A stretch of 27,557 bases of DNA from Bacillota bacterium (GCA_023412005.1 JAEYOE010000017.1:1-27557), one strand, 5' to 3'. Shown: positions 7,872 through 15,443, counted from the stretch's first letter. Translations and numbers: made by a program. The notes: generated from the sequence alone by a model not told the origin.

Positions 7872-8124
7872 CTTGTTTCTCCCCAACAACTGATGAAGCC
7901 TCAACCATTCGGGAACGGCAGGCACCTATAGTGATTATATACACGTGTTGCCCTGCCTTCGAAACATCGGTTGGAGAAAAAAAGAAGAAAATGAATAAAA
8001 TGATGCATTGCCGTTAGTTTTCTTTGTCGCCAAATAGAGTATTGTCCCGCACTTTCCGGGCACAACGCGGCGAAAATCCAACATCTCGTTGGTTCTATGT
8101 GAGGTGCGCTAAAGGTGCTGTATC

Positions 8125-8505
8125 CTATTTCTTCGCGCCGCAGTGGGGGCAGTAGGCAAAGCTGGTGTCATATTCGGCGCCGCAGCGCGAACAGCGCACA
8201 AACCTATCCTCAAAGCCGCCAAAGCCGCTCGTTATCAACTTCATCCGGCCAAAATCAATTTCGCCGTCAGCTTTGAGCTGCTCGGCATAGGCCGCATCCG
8301 CCTCGTAAACCGCGCCGCAGCAGCGCAGCTTCACGAAATAATGCTTGTTCCACCGAAACGTCGGGATGAAAAACACATGGAAGAAAGAAAAACGCTCGAA
8401 AAAGGACGCTGGTGACAGCCGCCCGCAAACGGGGCAGACCACATTGTTGAATTCTCTGATTAGCTTTTCTTTGTCTTCAATGCCGAAGATGCCGATAAAA
8501 AACAC
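8125..8505 (-). CDS. Small zinc-ribbon protein
   Basis: 126-residue protein with two metal-binding regions. An N-terminal CPVCG (about residues 24-28) is followed by RCCG (about 62-65), and a C-terminal ribbon has CSRCG and CPHCG (about 104-108 and 118-122). Between them lies an aromatic-rich segment (FFERFSFFHVFFIPTFRWNKHYFVKL), typical of the small zinc-ribbon family that may associate with membranes. Start appears to be GTG at 8505, 9 bases after GGAGG. Such proteins are common and functionally undefined in Bacillota. No operon partner is evident. Confidence 0.75.
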   Translation of the reverse strand: MFFIGIFGIEDKEKLIREFNNVVCPVCGRLSPASFFERFSFFHVFFIPTFRWNKHYFVKLRCCGAVYEADAAYAEQLKADGEIDFGRMKLITSGFGGFEDRFVRCSRCGAEYDTSFAYCPHCGAKK

Positions 8506-8573
8506 GCTGAATGTCCTCCTGTTTCATCATCATTATACAGCCGCACAGGTGTTTGTGAAAGCCGGATACTAAA

Positions 8574-8709
8574 AATCCCGGCTGAGCCGGGATGCAGAGA
8601 GTCAAAAAAGGACTCATGTCTTTCCGTTTTAGCGTAAGCGATCCACTTTCGTTGTCGACAGGCTCGGAATGACAAAATAGGGTTCCCATCAGTCTGAATC
8701 CCGGCTGAG
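8574..8709. repeat. Intergenic repeat-like element bounded by AATCCCGGCTGAG
   Basis: The 13-base sequence AATCCCGGCTGAG occurs at 8574-8586 and again at 8697-8709 in the same orientation. The first copy continues into a perfect hairpin (ATCCCGGC-tga-GCCGGGAT, 8575-8593). The block between reads, on the minus strand, TGTCATTCCGAGCCTGTCG, a sequence style typical of dispersed intergenic elements in Bacillota genomes. No reading frame with a plausible start covers it. It could be a MITE or a palindromic repeat element; only genome-wide copies would prove it. Confidence 0.5.
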
Positions 8710-8723
8710 ACAATCGAACGAAA

Positions 8724-9002
8724 TTAAATCTGATCCTGCATGGTTTTGTAAGTGCTTTTTACCTTCATCACGTCCTGATCGCTCGCGTCTTTACCTTGAT
8801 AGTAGCCCTTGTCGCGCAGCTGCTCAAATACCTGAAACTGATCGTGGCTGGTTTGGCTCAGGTTACCGGACAGCACCTTGCGCAGGTTGTGGCACGACGC
8901 TTCGGTTAAAAACGTTGCGTACGAGGTGATCATTTGCTTTTCTTGATTCAACAGATCGTTTAAGAGTTCCTGTTCCGACAGATTTGGCTGTTGATGCATC
9001 AT
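8724..9002 (-). CDS. Spore coat protein, CotF-like (C-terminal half)
   Basis: 92-residue protein resembling CotF-type spore coat proteins. It has a helical hairpin with ELLNDLLNQEKQMITSYATFLTEASCHNLRKVL and then HDQFQVFEQLRDKGYY, ending in a Lys/Gln-rich tail. The pattern of a TSYATFLTEA helix followed by a QF-VFEQL-DKGYY helix is characteristic of the family. AAGGAG lies 7 bases before the ATG at 9002. It is translated 13 bases downstream of the 73-residue partner gene. The homologous pair at 22972-23461 has the same gene order. It is expected to be made in the mother cell during sporulation, but no sporulation promoter could be assigned with confidence. Confidence 0.83.
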   Translation of the reverse strand: MMHQQPNLSEQELLNDLLNQEKQMITSYATFLTEASCHNLRKVLSGNLSQTSHDQFQVFEQLRDKGYYQGKDASDQDVMKVKSTYKTMQDQI

Positions 9003-9015
9003 AGCTTTTCTCCTT

Positions 9016-9237
9016 TTATTTATGTGTGTCTAAATAGCTAAGTAGATTATTGTAGTTGTCGCGGTGATGGCGGGACAGCTGCTGTGCGAGGCTCTTGAGC
9101 TCCGGATCGGCAAAATAATCCGAGTATAGCTCGCTTTTTTTGGCGGCTAATGCTTCGTGCTTGAGCTGGTCTTCAATGATCATCAGGTTTTTAGACTCGA
9201 TTTCCGGCATGAGTCCAAAATTCTTAAAAACGCCCAT
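9016..9237 (-). CDS. Small coat-associated helical protein (CotF partner)
   Basis: 73-residue, mostly helical protein: MPEIESKNLMIIEDQLKHEALAAKKSELYSDYFADPELKSLAQQLSRHHRDNYNNLLSYL-type heptads. The E-x-x-L-KHEALAAKK helix and the DPELKSLAQQLSRHHRDNYNNLL helix look like the first two helices of a ferritin-like four-helix bundle, with its neighbour supplying the second two. The start at 9237 follows GGGAGG at 8 bases. The pair matches the organisation at 22972-23461, where the equivalent protein has 61 residues. The ferritin-like reading is inference; coat association rests on the neighbour. Confidence 0.65.
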   Translation of the reverse strand: MGVFKNFGLMPEIESKNLMIIEDQLKHEALAAKKSELYSDYFADPELKSLAQQLSRHHRDNYNNLLSYLDTHK

Positions 9238-9297
9238 CTGATTTCCTCCCGAAAATAATTTGCTGATAGTTTGCGCAATGCCGGGAAAAATATGCGC

Positions 9298-9326
9298 TTT
9301 AAGTTTCAGACAAATTCATTTATAAT
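9298..9326 (+). promoter_or_regulatory. Possible promoter of the recX operon
   Basis: A perfect TATAAT (9321-9326) has a weak TTTAAG at the -35 position with a 17-base spacer. Transcription would begin at about 9333, directly at the ATG used here for recX. The message would then be leaderless, or translation might begin at an internal GTG at 9349. Confidence 0.4.
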
Positions 9327-9333
9327 CGAAAAT

Positions 9334-9978
9334 ATGGAAGAAAAGTATGTGATCAGCGCAGTGGAATTGCAAAAAAAGAATAAGAACCGATATAACGTTT
9401 ATGTGGACGGTGACTACGCAGCCTCGCTCGGCGCGGAAGCGCTCGTGACGTTCGGCATCCGTGAGGGAGCGGCGGTTGATGCCGATACGCTCAAGGAAGC
9501 GGTGAGCCGCGATAATGCGCAGTACGCGTTTGACAGCGCGGCGCAGCTGATTGCGGTAAAAATGCGCACCGGTGCGGAGCTTAAAAAAAGGCTAACGGAG
9601 CGCGGCATCGACGAAACCGCGGTGGATGTCGCGTTGGACAAGCTCGCCTCCTACGGCTATGTGGACGACGCGGTGTTTGCGGGAGAATACGTGCGCAGCG
9701 CGATGCAGACGGGGCGATGGGGCCGAAAGGCCGTGGAATACCGCCTGAAGGAAAAAGGCATAGAACAGAGCGTAATTGATGACGCTTTACAAGAATACAC
9801 CGTCGAGGACGAGAGACGCATTGCGCAAAAGCAGCTGGAAGCGGCGGCCGGGCGGCTGAAGGGCGTGGAAGCGCGCAAGGCGCGGCAGAAGGCTTATGCG
9901 GCGCTGGCACGGCACGGCTTTGATTACAGCCTGATCAGCGAGCTGCTGGAGGCCGGGCCGGGAGGAGACGATACGTGA
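9334..9978 (+). CDS. recX: RecX family regulatory protein
   Basis: Modulator of RecA filaments, about 214 residues in three-helix repeats. Diagnostic stretches are AAQLIAVKMRTGAELKKRL, ERGIDETAVDVALDKLASYGYVDDAVFAGEYVRS, GRWGRKAVEYRLKEKGIEQSVIDDAL and a final RHGFDYSLISELLE. The start is uncertain: the ATG at 9334 begins the conserved EEKYVISAVELQKK segment but has no clear ribosome binding site. A longer TTG-initiated frame from 9271 adds residues unlike the family. It is the first gene of a tightly overlapping five-gene operon. The adjacent recA is absent, as is common in Bacillota. Confidence 0.9.
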   Translation: MEEKYVISAVELQKKNKNRYNVYVDGDYAASLGAEALVTFGIREGAAVDADTLKEAVSRDNAQYAFDSAAQLIAVKMRTGAELKKRLTERGIDETAVDVALDKLASYGYVDDAVFAGEYVRSAMQTGRWGRKAVEYRLKEKGIEQSVIDDALQEYTVEDERRIAQKQLEAAAGRLKGVEARKARQKAYAALARHGFDYSLISELLEAGPGGDDT

Positions 9979-10919
9979 GAGACGATATATACAGGCAGCT
10001 ATTGGGTGCCCATGGCTTTGTTTCGGGCGGGGCGCTTGGCGATCAATACGGCGTGACGCGGGCGGCGCTTTGGAAGCATATCAAAGCCATGCAGGAGGAC
10101 GGCGCTGACATTGAAAGTGTGACGGGCAAGGGCTACCGCTTGATTTCGCCGCCGACGATTCCGCGTGCCGAATACGTGCGCGCGCATATGCGGCGTGATA
10201 TTCCTGTTTTTTATACGGATTCGGTAACCTCCACCAACGATGTGGCTAAAGCGGCCGCGCGCGATATGAATTTAGAAGAAGCCGTGTTCATCGGGGGCGA
10301 GCAGACGGCGGGAAAGGGAAGAAAGGGGCGCGTCTGGGCATCGAAACCCGGGCAGGGCGTGTATATGACGTTTCTGATGCGCCCGAAGACCGACCCTGAG
10401 AAGATATCCGGGCTGACGCTGGCCGCCGCCGTTGCGGTGTGTGGTGCCATAGAAGCCGTCTCGGATGCAAAACCGCTCATCAAATGGCCGAACGATGTGA
10501 TTGTGGACGGTAAAAAAGCGGCGGGCATACTCACTGAGAGCATGCTCAACATGGACGGCGTTGAGTTTGTGGTGTGCGGCATCGGCATCAATACGGACGC
10601 GTCGCTGTTTGAGGACGACATAAAAGACACGGCGTTTGCGCTTAAGAGCAACAACACACTGCTGGCCGCAGCCGTGATTGACCGCTTAATGGATGGATAT
10701 GACCAATTTACGAAGAATGGGCTGGCACCGTTTATGGAAGAGTTCCGCAGCCGCAGCGCGATTTCGGGCACGGTGACGGTATCGGGCATGGGCGGCAGCG
10801 AGACGGGTGAACTGCTGGGTTACGACGACGACGGTGCGATACTGTTAAGCTGTGCCGGGCAGACCAAGCGGTTTGTGGCGGGCGAGATATCGCTGAGGGG
10901 GGAAAACGGCTATGTATAG
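9975..10919 (+). CDS. birA: Bifunctional biotin--protein ligase / biotin operon repressor
   Basis: 314-residue BirA. An N-terminal winged helix-turn-helix (residues 1-60, GALGDQYGVTRAALWKHIKAMQEDG) gives DNA binding. The central ligase domain carries the biotinoyl-AMP loop GKGRKGRVW and the KWPNDV motif, then GILTESM and a C-terminal SH3-like domain (GELLGYDDDGAILL). It attaches biotin to carboxylase carrier proteins and can repress biotin genes. Start is GTG at 9975, overlapping the recX stop by four bases (GTGA), with GGAGGAG 7 bases upstream. The DNA-binding domain is intact, so repression of a biotin transporter or synthesis gene elsewhere is plausible. Confidence 0.95.
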   Translation: MRDDIYRQLLGAHGFVSGGALGDQYGVTRAALWKHIKAMQEDGADIESVTGKGYRLISPPTIPRAEYVRAHMRRDIPVFYTDSVTSTNDVAKAAARDMNLEEAVFIGGEQTAGKGRKGRVWASKPGQGVYMTFLMRPKTDPEKISGLTLAAAVAVCGAIEAVSDAKPLIKWPNDVIVDGKKAAGILTESMLNMDGVEFVVCGIGINTDASLFEDDIKDTAFALKSNNTLLAAAVIDRLMDGYDQFTKNGLAPFMEEFRSRSAISGTVTVSGMGGSETGELLGYDDDGAILLSCAGQTKRFVAGEISLRGENGYV

Positions 10920-11817
10920 CGGAAGCCTGACGGATATAAGCGGCGTGCTTGCGGGGCATTATACAGACGACGCAGCACAGACCGGCTGCACCGTGGTGCT
11001 GCTTGGCAGCGGTGCGATTACGGGTGTGGACGTGCGAGGCAGTGCGCCGGGCACGCGCGAAACGGACCTGCTGCGGCCCACGAACGCGGTGCAGCAGGCG
11101 CATGCGCTGCTGCTATCAGGCGGCAGTGCGTTTGGGCTGGCGGCGGCAGACGGCGTGATGCGCTGGCTGGAAGAGCAGGGCAACGGCTTTGATACGGGCG
11201 TGGTGCGTGTGCCGATCGTCCCGGCGGCGGTGCTGTTTGACCTTGCGGTTGGCAGTGCATCGGTGCGGCCGGACGCGGCGGCTGGATACAAGGCGTGCCA
11301 AAGCGCGTCTATCAATTTAACTCAAGGCCACGTCGGTGCGGGCGCAGGGGCCACGGTCGGTAAGGCGGCGGGCATGCAGCAGGCAGCGCGCGGGGGCTTC
11401 GGCACGGCGTCTGTGATGCTGCCGGGCGGCGTGATCGTCGCGGCGGCGTTTGCGGTGAACGCACTGGGCGACATCTACGACCACACGACGGGCCAAAAAG
11501 TTGCCGGGATGAAGGACGGCACAGTCAGCGAGGTGCTGATGGGCGGCAGCGGTATGGATTTTTCGGGACAGAACACAACAATCGGCATCGTGGGTACCAA
11601 TGCGATGCTTTCAAAAGAACAGGCGAACAAGCTCGCCGCAATCGGGCAGGACGGCATCGCGCTGGCGATACGCCCCGCGCACACAATGTTTGACGGAGAC
11701 ACCGTGTTTGCTTTCGGTACGGGTGAAAAAACCGGTGACTTTAACGCGATTCTCGCGGCGGGCGCTGAGGCGGCGGCGCGCGCGGTGATTAACGCGGTGA
11801 CGGAGGCCAACGCATGA
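10912..11817 (+). CDS. P1 family peptidase (DmpA/BapA-like, self-processing N-terminal nucleophile)
   Basis: 301-residue member of peptidase family S58, related to L-aminopeptidase/D-esterase DmpA and beta-peptidyl aminopeptidases. The protein carries GCTVVLLGSGAITGVDVRGSAPGTRETDLL, LLSGGSAFGLAAADGVM, GHVGAGAGATVGK and GFGTASVMLPGGVIVAAAFAVNALGD. Family members autocleave to leave a Ser or Thr nucleophile; the candidate lies in GFGTASV near residues 163-168, but I cannot name the cleavage residue with certainty. Physiological substrates of clostridial members are unknown. The start overlaps the birA stop, and its own TGA overlaps acpS. Frequent company with birA and acpS may reflect operon history rather than a shared pathway. 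Confidence 0.9.
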   Translation: MYSGSLTDISGVLAGHYTDDAAQTGCTVVLLGSGAITGVDVRGSAPGTRETDLLRPTNAVQQAHALLLSGGSAFGLAAADGVMRWLEEQGNGFDTGVVRVPIVPAAVLFDLAVGSASVRPDAAAGYKACQSASINLTQGHVGAGAGATVGKAAGMQQAARGGFGTASVMLPGGVIVAAAFAVNALGDIYDHTTGQKVAGMKDGTVSEVLMGGSGMDFSGQNTTIGIVGTNAMLSKEQANKLAAIGQDGIALAIRPAHTMFDGDTVFAFGTGEKTGDFNAILAAGAEAAARAVINAVTEANA

Positions 11818-12191
11818 TCATCGGAACGGGTGTCGATATCGTGGAAATCGAGCGCATTGCCAAAGCTGCGAACAACGAGCGATTTTATGATAAGATATTT
11901 TCGGATGCGGAAATGGCGCTGTTTGAAGCGTGTAAATACAGAATGGAAACGGTGGCCGGGCGGTTTGCGGTGAAAGAGGCCGTGATGAAGGCCCTGGGGT
12001 GCGGCCTCGGCGATGTGCCCATGAAGGATATCGAAACGCTGCGTGTGCCATCGGGGCAGCCGCTGCTCAAGCTGATGGGGGCAGCGAAGCAAAAAGCCGA
12101 TGCCCTTGGCGTGAAGCAAATACACATTTCCATTTCTCATTCCGAGCGCTATGCGGTGGCACAGGCCGTCGCGGAAGGAGATGCCACATGA
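11814..12191 (+). CDS. acpS: Holo-[acyl-carrier-protein] synthase
   Basis: 125-residue AcpS-type phosphopantetheinyl transferase that loads 4'-phosphopantetheine from CoA onto acyl carrier protein. It has the N-terminal metal-binding motif GTGVDIVEIERI, the central FSDAEMALFEA and the catalytic GRFAVKEAVMKALG helix, then HISISHSERYAVAQAV at the C-terminus. Length fits the trimeric bacterial AcpS family. Start ATG overlaps the peptidase stop (ATGA). Essential for fatty acid synthesis. It is paired with birA in the operon, which serves acetyl-CoA carboxylase biotinylation in the same pathway. Confidence 0.96.
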   Translation: MIIGTGVDIVEIERIAKAANNERFYDKIFSDAEMALFEACKYRMETVAGRFAVKEAVMKALGCGLGDVPMKDIETLRVPSGQPLLKLMGAAKQKADALGVKQIHISISHSERYAVAQAVAEGDAT

Positions 12192-13714
12192 TACCCGTAT
12201 TACGCAAAAGCGATATGCAGGCGCTTGATCGATTCATGATTGAGCAGCGACATATTCCGTCGATCGTGCTGATGGAAAACGCCGCGTTCGGCATCACAAC
12301 CGTGATTGCCGAGCGGTTTGACAATTCAACCAAAATTGTGGCGGTATGCGGCACAGGCAACAACGGCGGCGACGGCATGGCGGCGGCGCGGCAGCTCGAG
12401 GCAAAGGGCTATTCTGTCACCGTGTGCCTGATCGGCAATGCAGAGGCGCTTAAAGGCGATGCGGCACTGAACGCGGCATTCTTTGGTTCACGCATTATTG
12501 AGATAGAGGATGAACGTGCGGCCAAGGCACAGCTGACCGATATCGCGGGCGGCGTGGTGATCGACGCGGTTTTCGGCGTTGGGCTGTCAAGAGACGTGAC
12601 CGGGCTTAACGCCGCAGTGATTGAACTGATGAATTCCAGCGGCGCTTATGTCGTCGCGTGCGATATCGCATCGGGCATCGATGCGGACACGGGGGCGGTG
12701 CGCGGTATTGCGGTGAACGCCGATGAGACGGTGACGTTTCAGTGCGCAAAGCCGGGGCAGCTGCTGTATCCCGGGCGCGCTTATACAGGCAGGCTCACTG
12801 TCAAGGAAATCGGCGTGATGCAAGGGTTCACAAACGGGGTGATGGGCTGGGCGGATAAGGTGACGCTGCAGCCGCGACAACCCGATACCCACAAAGGCAG
12901 CTATGGGCATCTTGCATGTGTGGCGGGCAGCCATGGCATGGCGGGCGCGGGGCTTATGTGCGTGGGTGCGGCGCTGCGCGCGGGTGCGGGGCTTGTGTCG
13001 GCAGGTGTGCCCAATTGTTTGCAAAGCGTGTTTGAAGCGGCCAACCCCGAAAGTTTGACGTTTGCGCTTGACGATTTTTCGGGCAGCCTTTCGGAGAACT
13101 GTATGGATGGCCTCGATAAGCTGATGACGGGCAAAACAGCGCTTGCCGCGGGGCCGGGGCTTTCTACAAGCAGCGGCGCGATGGCGGCAGTCAGGAATCT
13201 GGTGACGCATGATGATATCCGCAAGGTGTTTGATGCGGATGCGCTGAATCTAATAGCCAAGGATTTAAAGCTGCTGAACGAGAAAAAGGGCGATATTGTG
13301 CTAACACCGCACGTTAAGGAGTTTTCTCGGCTTTGCGGCGCATCTGTGAAACAGATATTAAGCGATCCGCTTTTCTATGCGCAAGACTTTGCTCAAAGCT
13401 ACGGGGTTGTGTTGCTGCTCAAAGGCACAACGACGATTATAACGGATGGCCAGCGCACGGTATTTGTAACGGCCGGGTCGCCCGGCATGGCGCGCGGCGG
13501 CAGCGGCGATATTTTGACAGGCGTGATCGGCGGCCTCATGTGCGGCGGGCGCGAGGGCGGCAAGTCGGCGTTTGAGGCGGCGGTAACGGGTGCTTATATC
13601 TGCGGTAAGGCGGGCGAAGCCGCGGCGCTGCAACGGGGTGCGGTTTCGATGACAGCGGCGGATACGCTTTCTCATATATCGGTTGTCACAAAGGAAATGC
13701 TGGGCGAAGTGTGA
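12188..13714 (+). CDS. nnr: Bifunctional NAD(P)H-hydrate epimerase / ADP-dependent NAD(P)H-hydrate dehydratase
   Basis: 508-residue two-domain metabolite repair enzyme that restores NAD(P)H from damaged NAD(P)HX. The N-terminal YjeF epimerase domain shows LMENAAFGI, CGTGNNGGDGMAAARQL (near residue 54) and DAVFGVGL. The C-terminal ribokinase-like dehydratase domain shows GSYGHLACVAGS, AAGPGLS, DADALNLIA, LTPHVKEFSRL and GSPGMARGGSGDILTGVIGGL, the last near residue 430. The start at 12188 follows AAGGAG by 7 bases and overlaps the acpS stop (ATGA). The frame stays open further upstream but that part lies inside acpS and is not used. Last gene of the operon. Confidence 0.95.
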   Translation: MIPVLRKSDMQALDRFMIEQRHIPSIVLMENAAFGITTVIAERFDNSTKIVAVCGTGNNGGDGMAAARQLEAKGYSVTVCLIGNAEALKGDAALNAAFFGSRIIEIEDERAAKAQLTDIAGGVVIDAVFGVGLSRDVTGLNAAVIELMNSSGAYVVACDIASGIDADTGAVRGIAVNADETVTFQCAKPGQLLYPGRAYTGRLTVKEIGVMQGFTNGVMGWADKVTLQPRQPDTHKGSYGHLACVAGSHGMAGAGLMCVGAALRAGAGLVSAGVPNCLQSVFEAANPESLTFALDDFSGSLSENCMDGLDKLMTGKTALAAGPGLSTSSGAMAAVRNLVTHDDIRKVFDADALNLIAKDLKLLNEKKGDIVLTPHVKEFSRLCGASVKQILSDPLFYAQDFAQSYGVVLLLKGTTTIITDGQRTVFVTAGSPGMARGGSGDILTGVIGGLMCGGREGGKSAFEAAVTGAYICGKAGEAAALQRGAVSMTAADTLSHISVVTKEMLGEV

Positions 13715-13738
13715 AATGACTAAGAGTTATCCGAAAGG

Positions 13739-13912
13739 TCAGCAGTTCTCTTTTTGGTTGTTTGATATGTCGATCAGTTGTTCCAAAAACTTTCCCTGTT
13801 TTTGAATTTCGACGTTTGCTGAAAGAGGAACATGGTTTTTGAGTGTATCGTCAACCAACTGATTAAGTTTGTTTCTTTCCAGATTTATTAGGTTCTGAGA
13901 GTTTATTTCCAT
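13739..13912 (-). CDS. Spo0E-like sporulation regulatory protein (divergent)
   Basis: 57-residue protein. It resembles the small Spo0E-like aspartyl-phosphate phosphatases: a helix with ERNKLNQLVDD, a turn (VPLSANVEI), then a second helix KQGKFLEQLIDI. In family members the second helix usually carries SQELDxLI; here the equivalent is QGKFLEQLI, so the Ser and Asp are replaced by Gly and Glu and activity toward Spo0A-P is uncertain. Start at 13912 is chosen because GGAG lies 6 bases upstream; the ATG at 13933 lacks this. It faces nnr convergently and has its own strong promoter flanked by operator-like repeats. Confidence 0.5.
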   Translation of the reverse strand: MEINSQNLINLERNKLNQLVDDTLKNHVPLSANVEIQKQGKFLEQLIDISNNQKENC

Positions 13913-13942
13913 CACAGACTCCGTACCATCCAATTACATACT

Positions 13943-13992
13943 TTAACCAATATACGGTTAAAAATGCCAATTGTCAACCGCCAAAAGGTTAA
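13943..13992 (-). promoter_or_regulatory. Promoter with two TTAACC-N7-GGTTAA operator-like repeats
   Basis: On the minus strand TTGACA (13972-13977) and TATATT (13949-13954) have an exact 17-base spacer, close to consensus. Two inverted repeats of the same architecture overlap it: TTAACC-N7-GGTTAA at 13943-13961 covers the -10, and TCAACC-N7-GGTTAA at 13974-13992 covers the -35. Their starts are 31 bases apart, about three helical turns. Such phasing is typical for cooperative repressor binding. Promoter is firm, regulator unknown. Confidence 0.72.
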
Positions 13993-14182
13993 TTTTCTGT
14001 AATCTTTTTGGTGTTAATCATGGCATTTATTGATCTGGCTACATCATCACCGGAGTCGTCATTTTAGGCCTGAGGGTGGTATTTTGAGCTTTTTATAAAT
14101 TCTGCTTTAACCACGAATAAATCGGACACTTTATCAGCAACCTAAGGGACGCCAAACCTATTCTAATGTATTATTTCCAATC

Positions 14183-14932
14183 TTATGCCAGAGTCAGGCA
14201 GAGTATCAGCCCGATAATGCTGATTGTACCGTTTAAGAAATTGTGGGCAAGTATCGGGCCCGCCACGCTTTTGGTCCTGGTAAACAGATATCCGTAGAAA
14301 ATGCCGAATATACATGCTGTTGCCTGTTGCAGTCCGCTGATATATGTGATGCCAAACGGAGCAAACGAGAAGTTAATATGATCAAACATGAATATGAACG
14401 TGGAGAAGAGAATCACGGCAAGTGTCAAGTGAGATTCCTTTTTGAAGAGGTCCTTCCAAAGAGTCATCATGAGCGTGATCACAAGCGCACGGAACATCAA
14501 CTCTTCGCTGGTGCCGGATAAAAGCACCTGGAACAGAAAATAGCATGTGAAATTGCTCGCATTGAGCGGAAAGCCAAACGATGAGGGAGATTGAAACACA
14601 GTGATAATCAAGACGCCGACACCTGCCTGTATAATGCTCCACACACCAGTAAAAATCAAAACGGCTTTGAAGCTGAATCTAAATTCATTGAGGTTAAAGC
14701 CAAATTCCTTCATCGAAAGCTTAAGTATTTTGCTTAAGACAAAAATGATGATGAGGATAACCGCAGCCTGGCAGATATGGTGGACAGTTAGCACAACAAA
14801 AACATTGTCTGGATCTAACGATGCAAATGAGGGATAAACTAACCCTGCGATATAGAAAGAGAATATATTCACCGCTTTGACTAGTGTCATTAATAAAATG
14901 ATTGTTATTAAGCATACTAAGAATTTTTTCAT
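14183..14932 (-). CDS. CPBP family intramembrane metalloprotease
   Basis: 249-residue multi-pass membrane protein of the CAAX protease/bacteriocin-processing (CPBP, Abi) family. About seven hydrophobic segments are visible. The catalytic motifs are present in order: SGTSEELMFRAL (EExxxR), FIFMFDHINFSF (FxxxH) and GPILAHNFLNGT (H with following N). Members cleave membrane-embedded substrates; some give immunity to or process peptides in Gram-positives. Only 12 bases separate it from the upstream DUF3795 gene, so the two probably share a transcript. The ribosome binding site is weak (GTGAG), consistent with coupling. Confidence 0.9.
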   Translation of the reverse strand: MKKFLVCLITIILLMTLVKAVNIFSFYIAGLVYPSFASLDPDNVFVVLTVHHICQAAVILIIIFVLSKILKLSMKEFGFNLNEFRFSFKAVLIFTGVWSIIQAGVGVLIITVFQSPSSFGFPLNASNFTCYFLFQVLLSGTSEELMFRALVITLMMTLWKDLFKKESHLTLAVILFSTFIFMFDHINFSFAPFGITYISGLQQATACIFGIFYGYLFTRTKSVAGPILAHNFLNGTISIIGLILCLTLA

Positions 14933-14944
14933 GGTGTCTCACTT

Positions 14945-15286
14945 TTATTCATATTTACCGTAGGCATTTGTCCAAGTGTTAGCGATAGCGAAGAATTTTT
15001 CGTAACCGTGCTGCCTGATATAGGCGACTGCCTGCTTGTATTTGTCGTATTTGTAGCCCGCGTGGTTATGAAAGCTTTGTATTGTTTCACAGGTGTCGTA
15101 ATCTGCGCAGTCCGCGCAGCAAGCAAGGCCTTTGGTGATGCAGCAGACCTTGTAGGGGCATTTTGCTTTTTTGATGTCGCGCTCGCCGGTTTCGTAGCCG
15201 AGCTTAAAGCCTTTGCACGCGCCGACGGCGAGAACTTTACATGTGGCGCAATACGCGCCGCAGCACCCGAGATGGGAGAGAGGCAT
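14945..15286 (-). CDS. DUF3795 domain Cys-rich protein
   Basis: 113-residue protein starting at 15286 with GGAGGAG five bases upstream. It has the DUF3795 pattern: an N-terminal CCGAYCATCKV, CKGFKLGY, then CPYKVCCITKGLACCADCADYDTC, giving at least eleven clustered cysteines that probably bind zinc or an iron-sulphur cluster. The C-terminal ~35 residues are helical and end YIRQHGYEKFF. The role of the family is unknown. It lies in an apparent operon with the CPBP protease. A related but shorter protein is encoded at 19114-19296. Confidence 0.82.
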   Translation of the reverse strand: MPLSHLGCCGAYCATCKVLAVGACKGFKLGYETGERDIKKAKCPYKVCCITKGLACCADCADYDTCETIQSFHNHAGYKYDKYKQAVAYIRQHGYEKFFAIANTWTNAYGKYE

Positions 15287-15355
15287 GGTTTCTCCTCCGT
15301 ATTTTGATTTGACAAAACAGAGCATGATAACATGTTGCAGTTAAATTTTGAGACT

Positions 15356-15384
15356 ATTATAGCACCATTTGGAAGACGGATAAA
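15356..15384 (-). promoter_or_regulatory. Extended -10 promoter of the DUF3795-CPBP operon
   Basis: On the minus strand TATAAT (15356-15361) is preceded by TG one base before, an extended -10. A weak TTTATC at 15379-15384 is spaced 17 bases away. The start codon lies about 70 bases downstream. Confidence 0.55.
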
Positions 15385-15443
15385 CCATTTCTTGTTCGCT
15401 GCGGTTTTTCGCTAAAAATCTTCATATTTCGGGGCAAAACTGC

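Noticed and set aside
8574..8709. CRISPR-like repeat
   Set aside because: Only two copies of a 13-base repeat with no regular spacers and no cas genes.
11999..12187. Upstream extension of the nnr reading frame
   Set aside because: It lies within acpS in another frame, and a well-spaced AAGGAG supports the ATG at 12188, where the conserved epimerase domain begins.
13943..13992. BirA operator reading of the TTAACC/GGTTAA repeats
   Set aside because: The half-sites look alike, but BirA boxes are separated by about 14-16 bases while these have 7, and the gene is not biotin-related.
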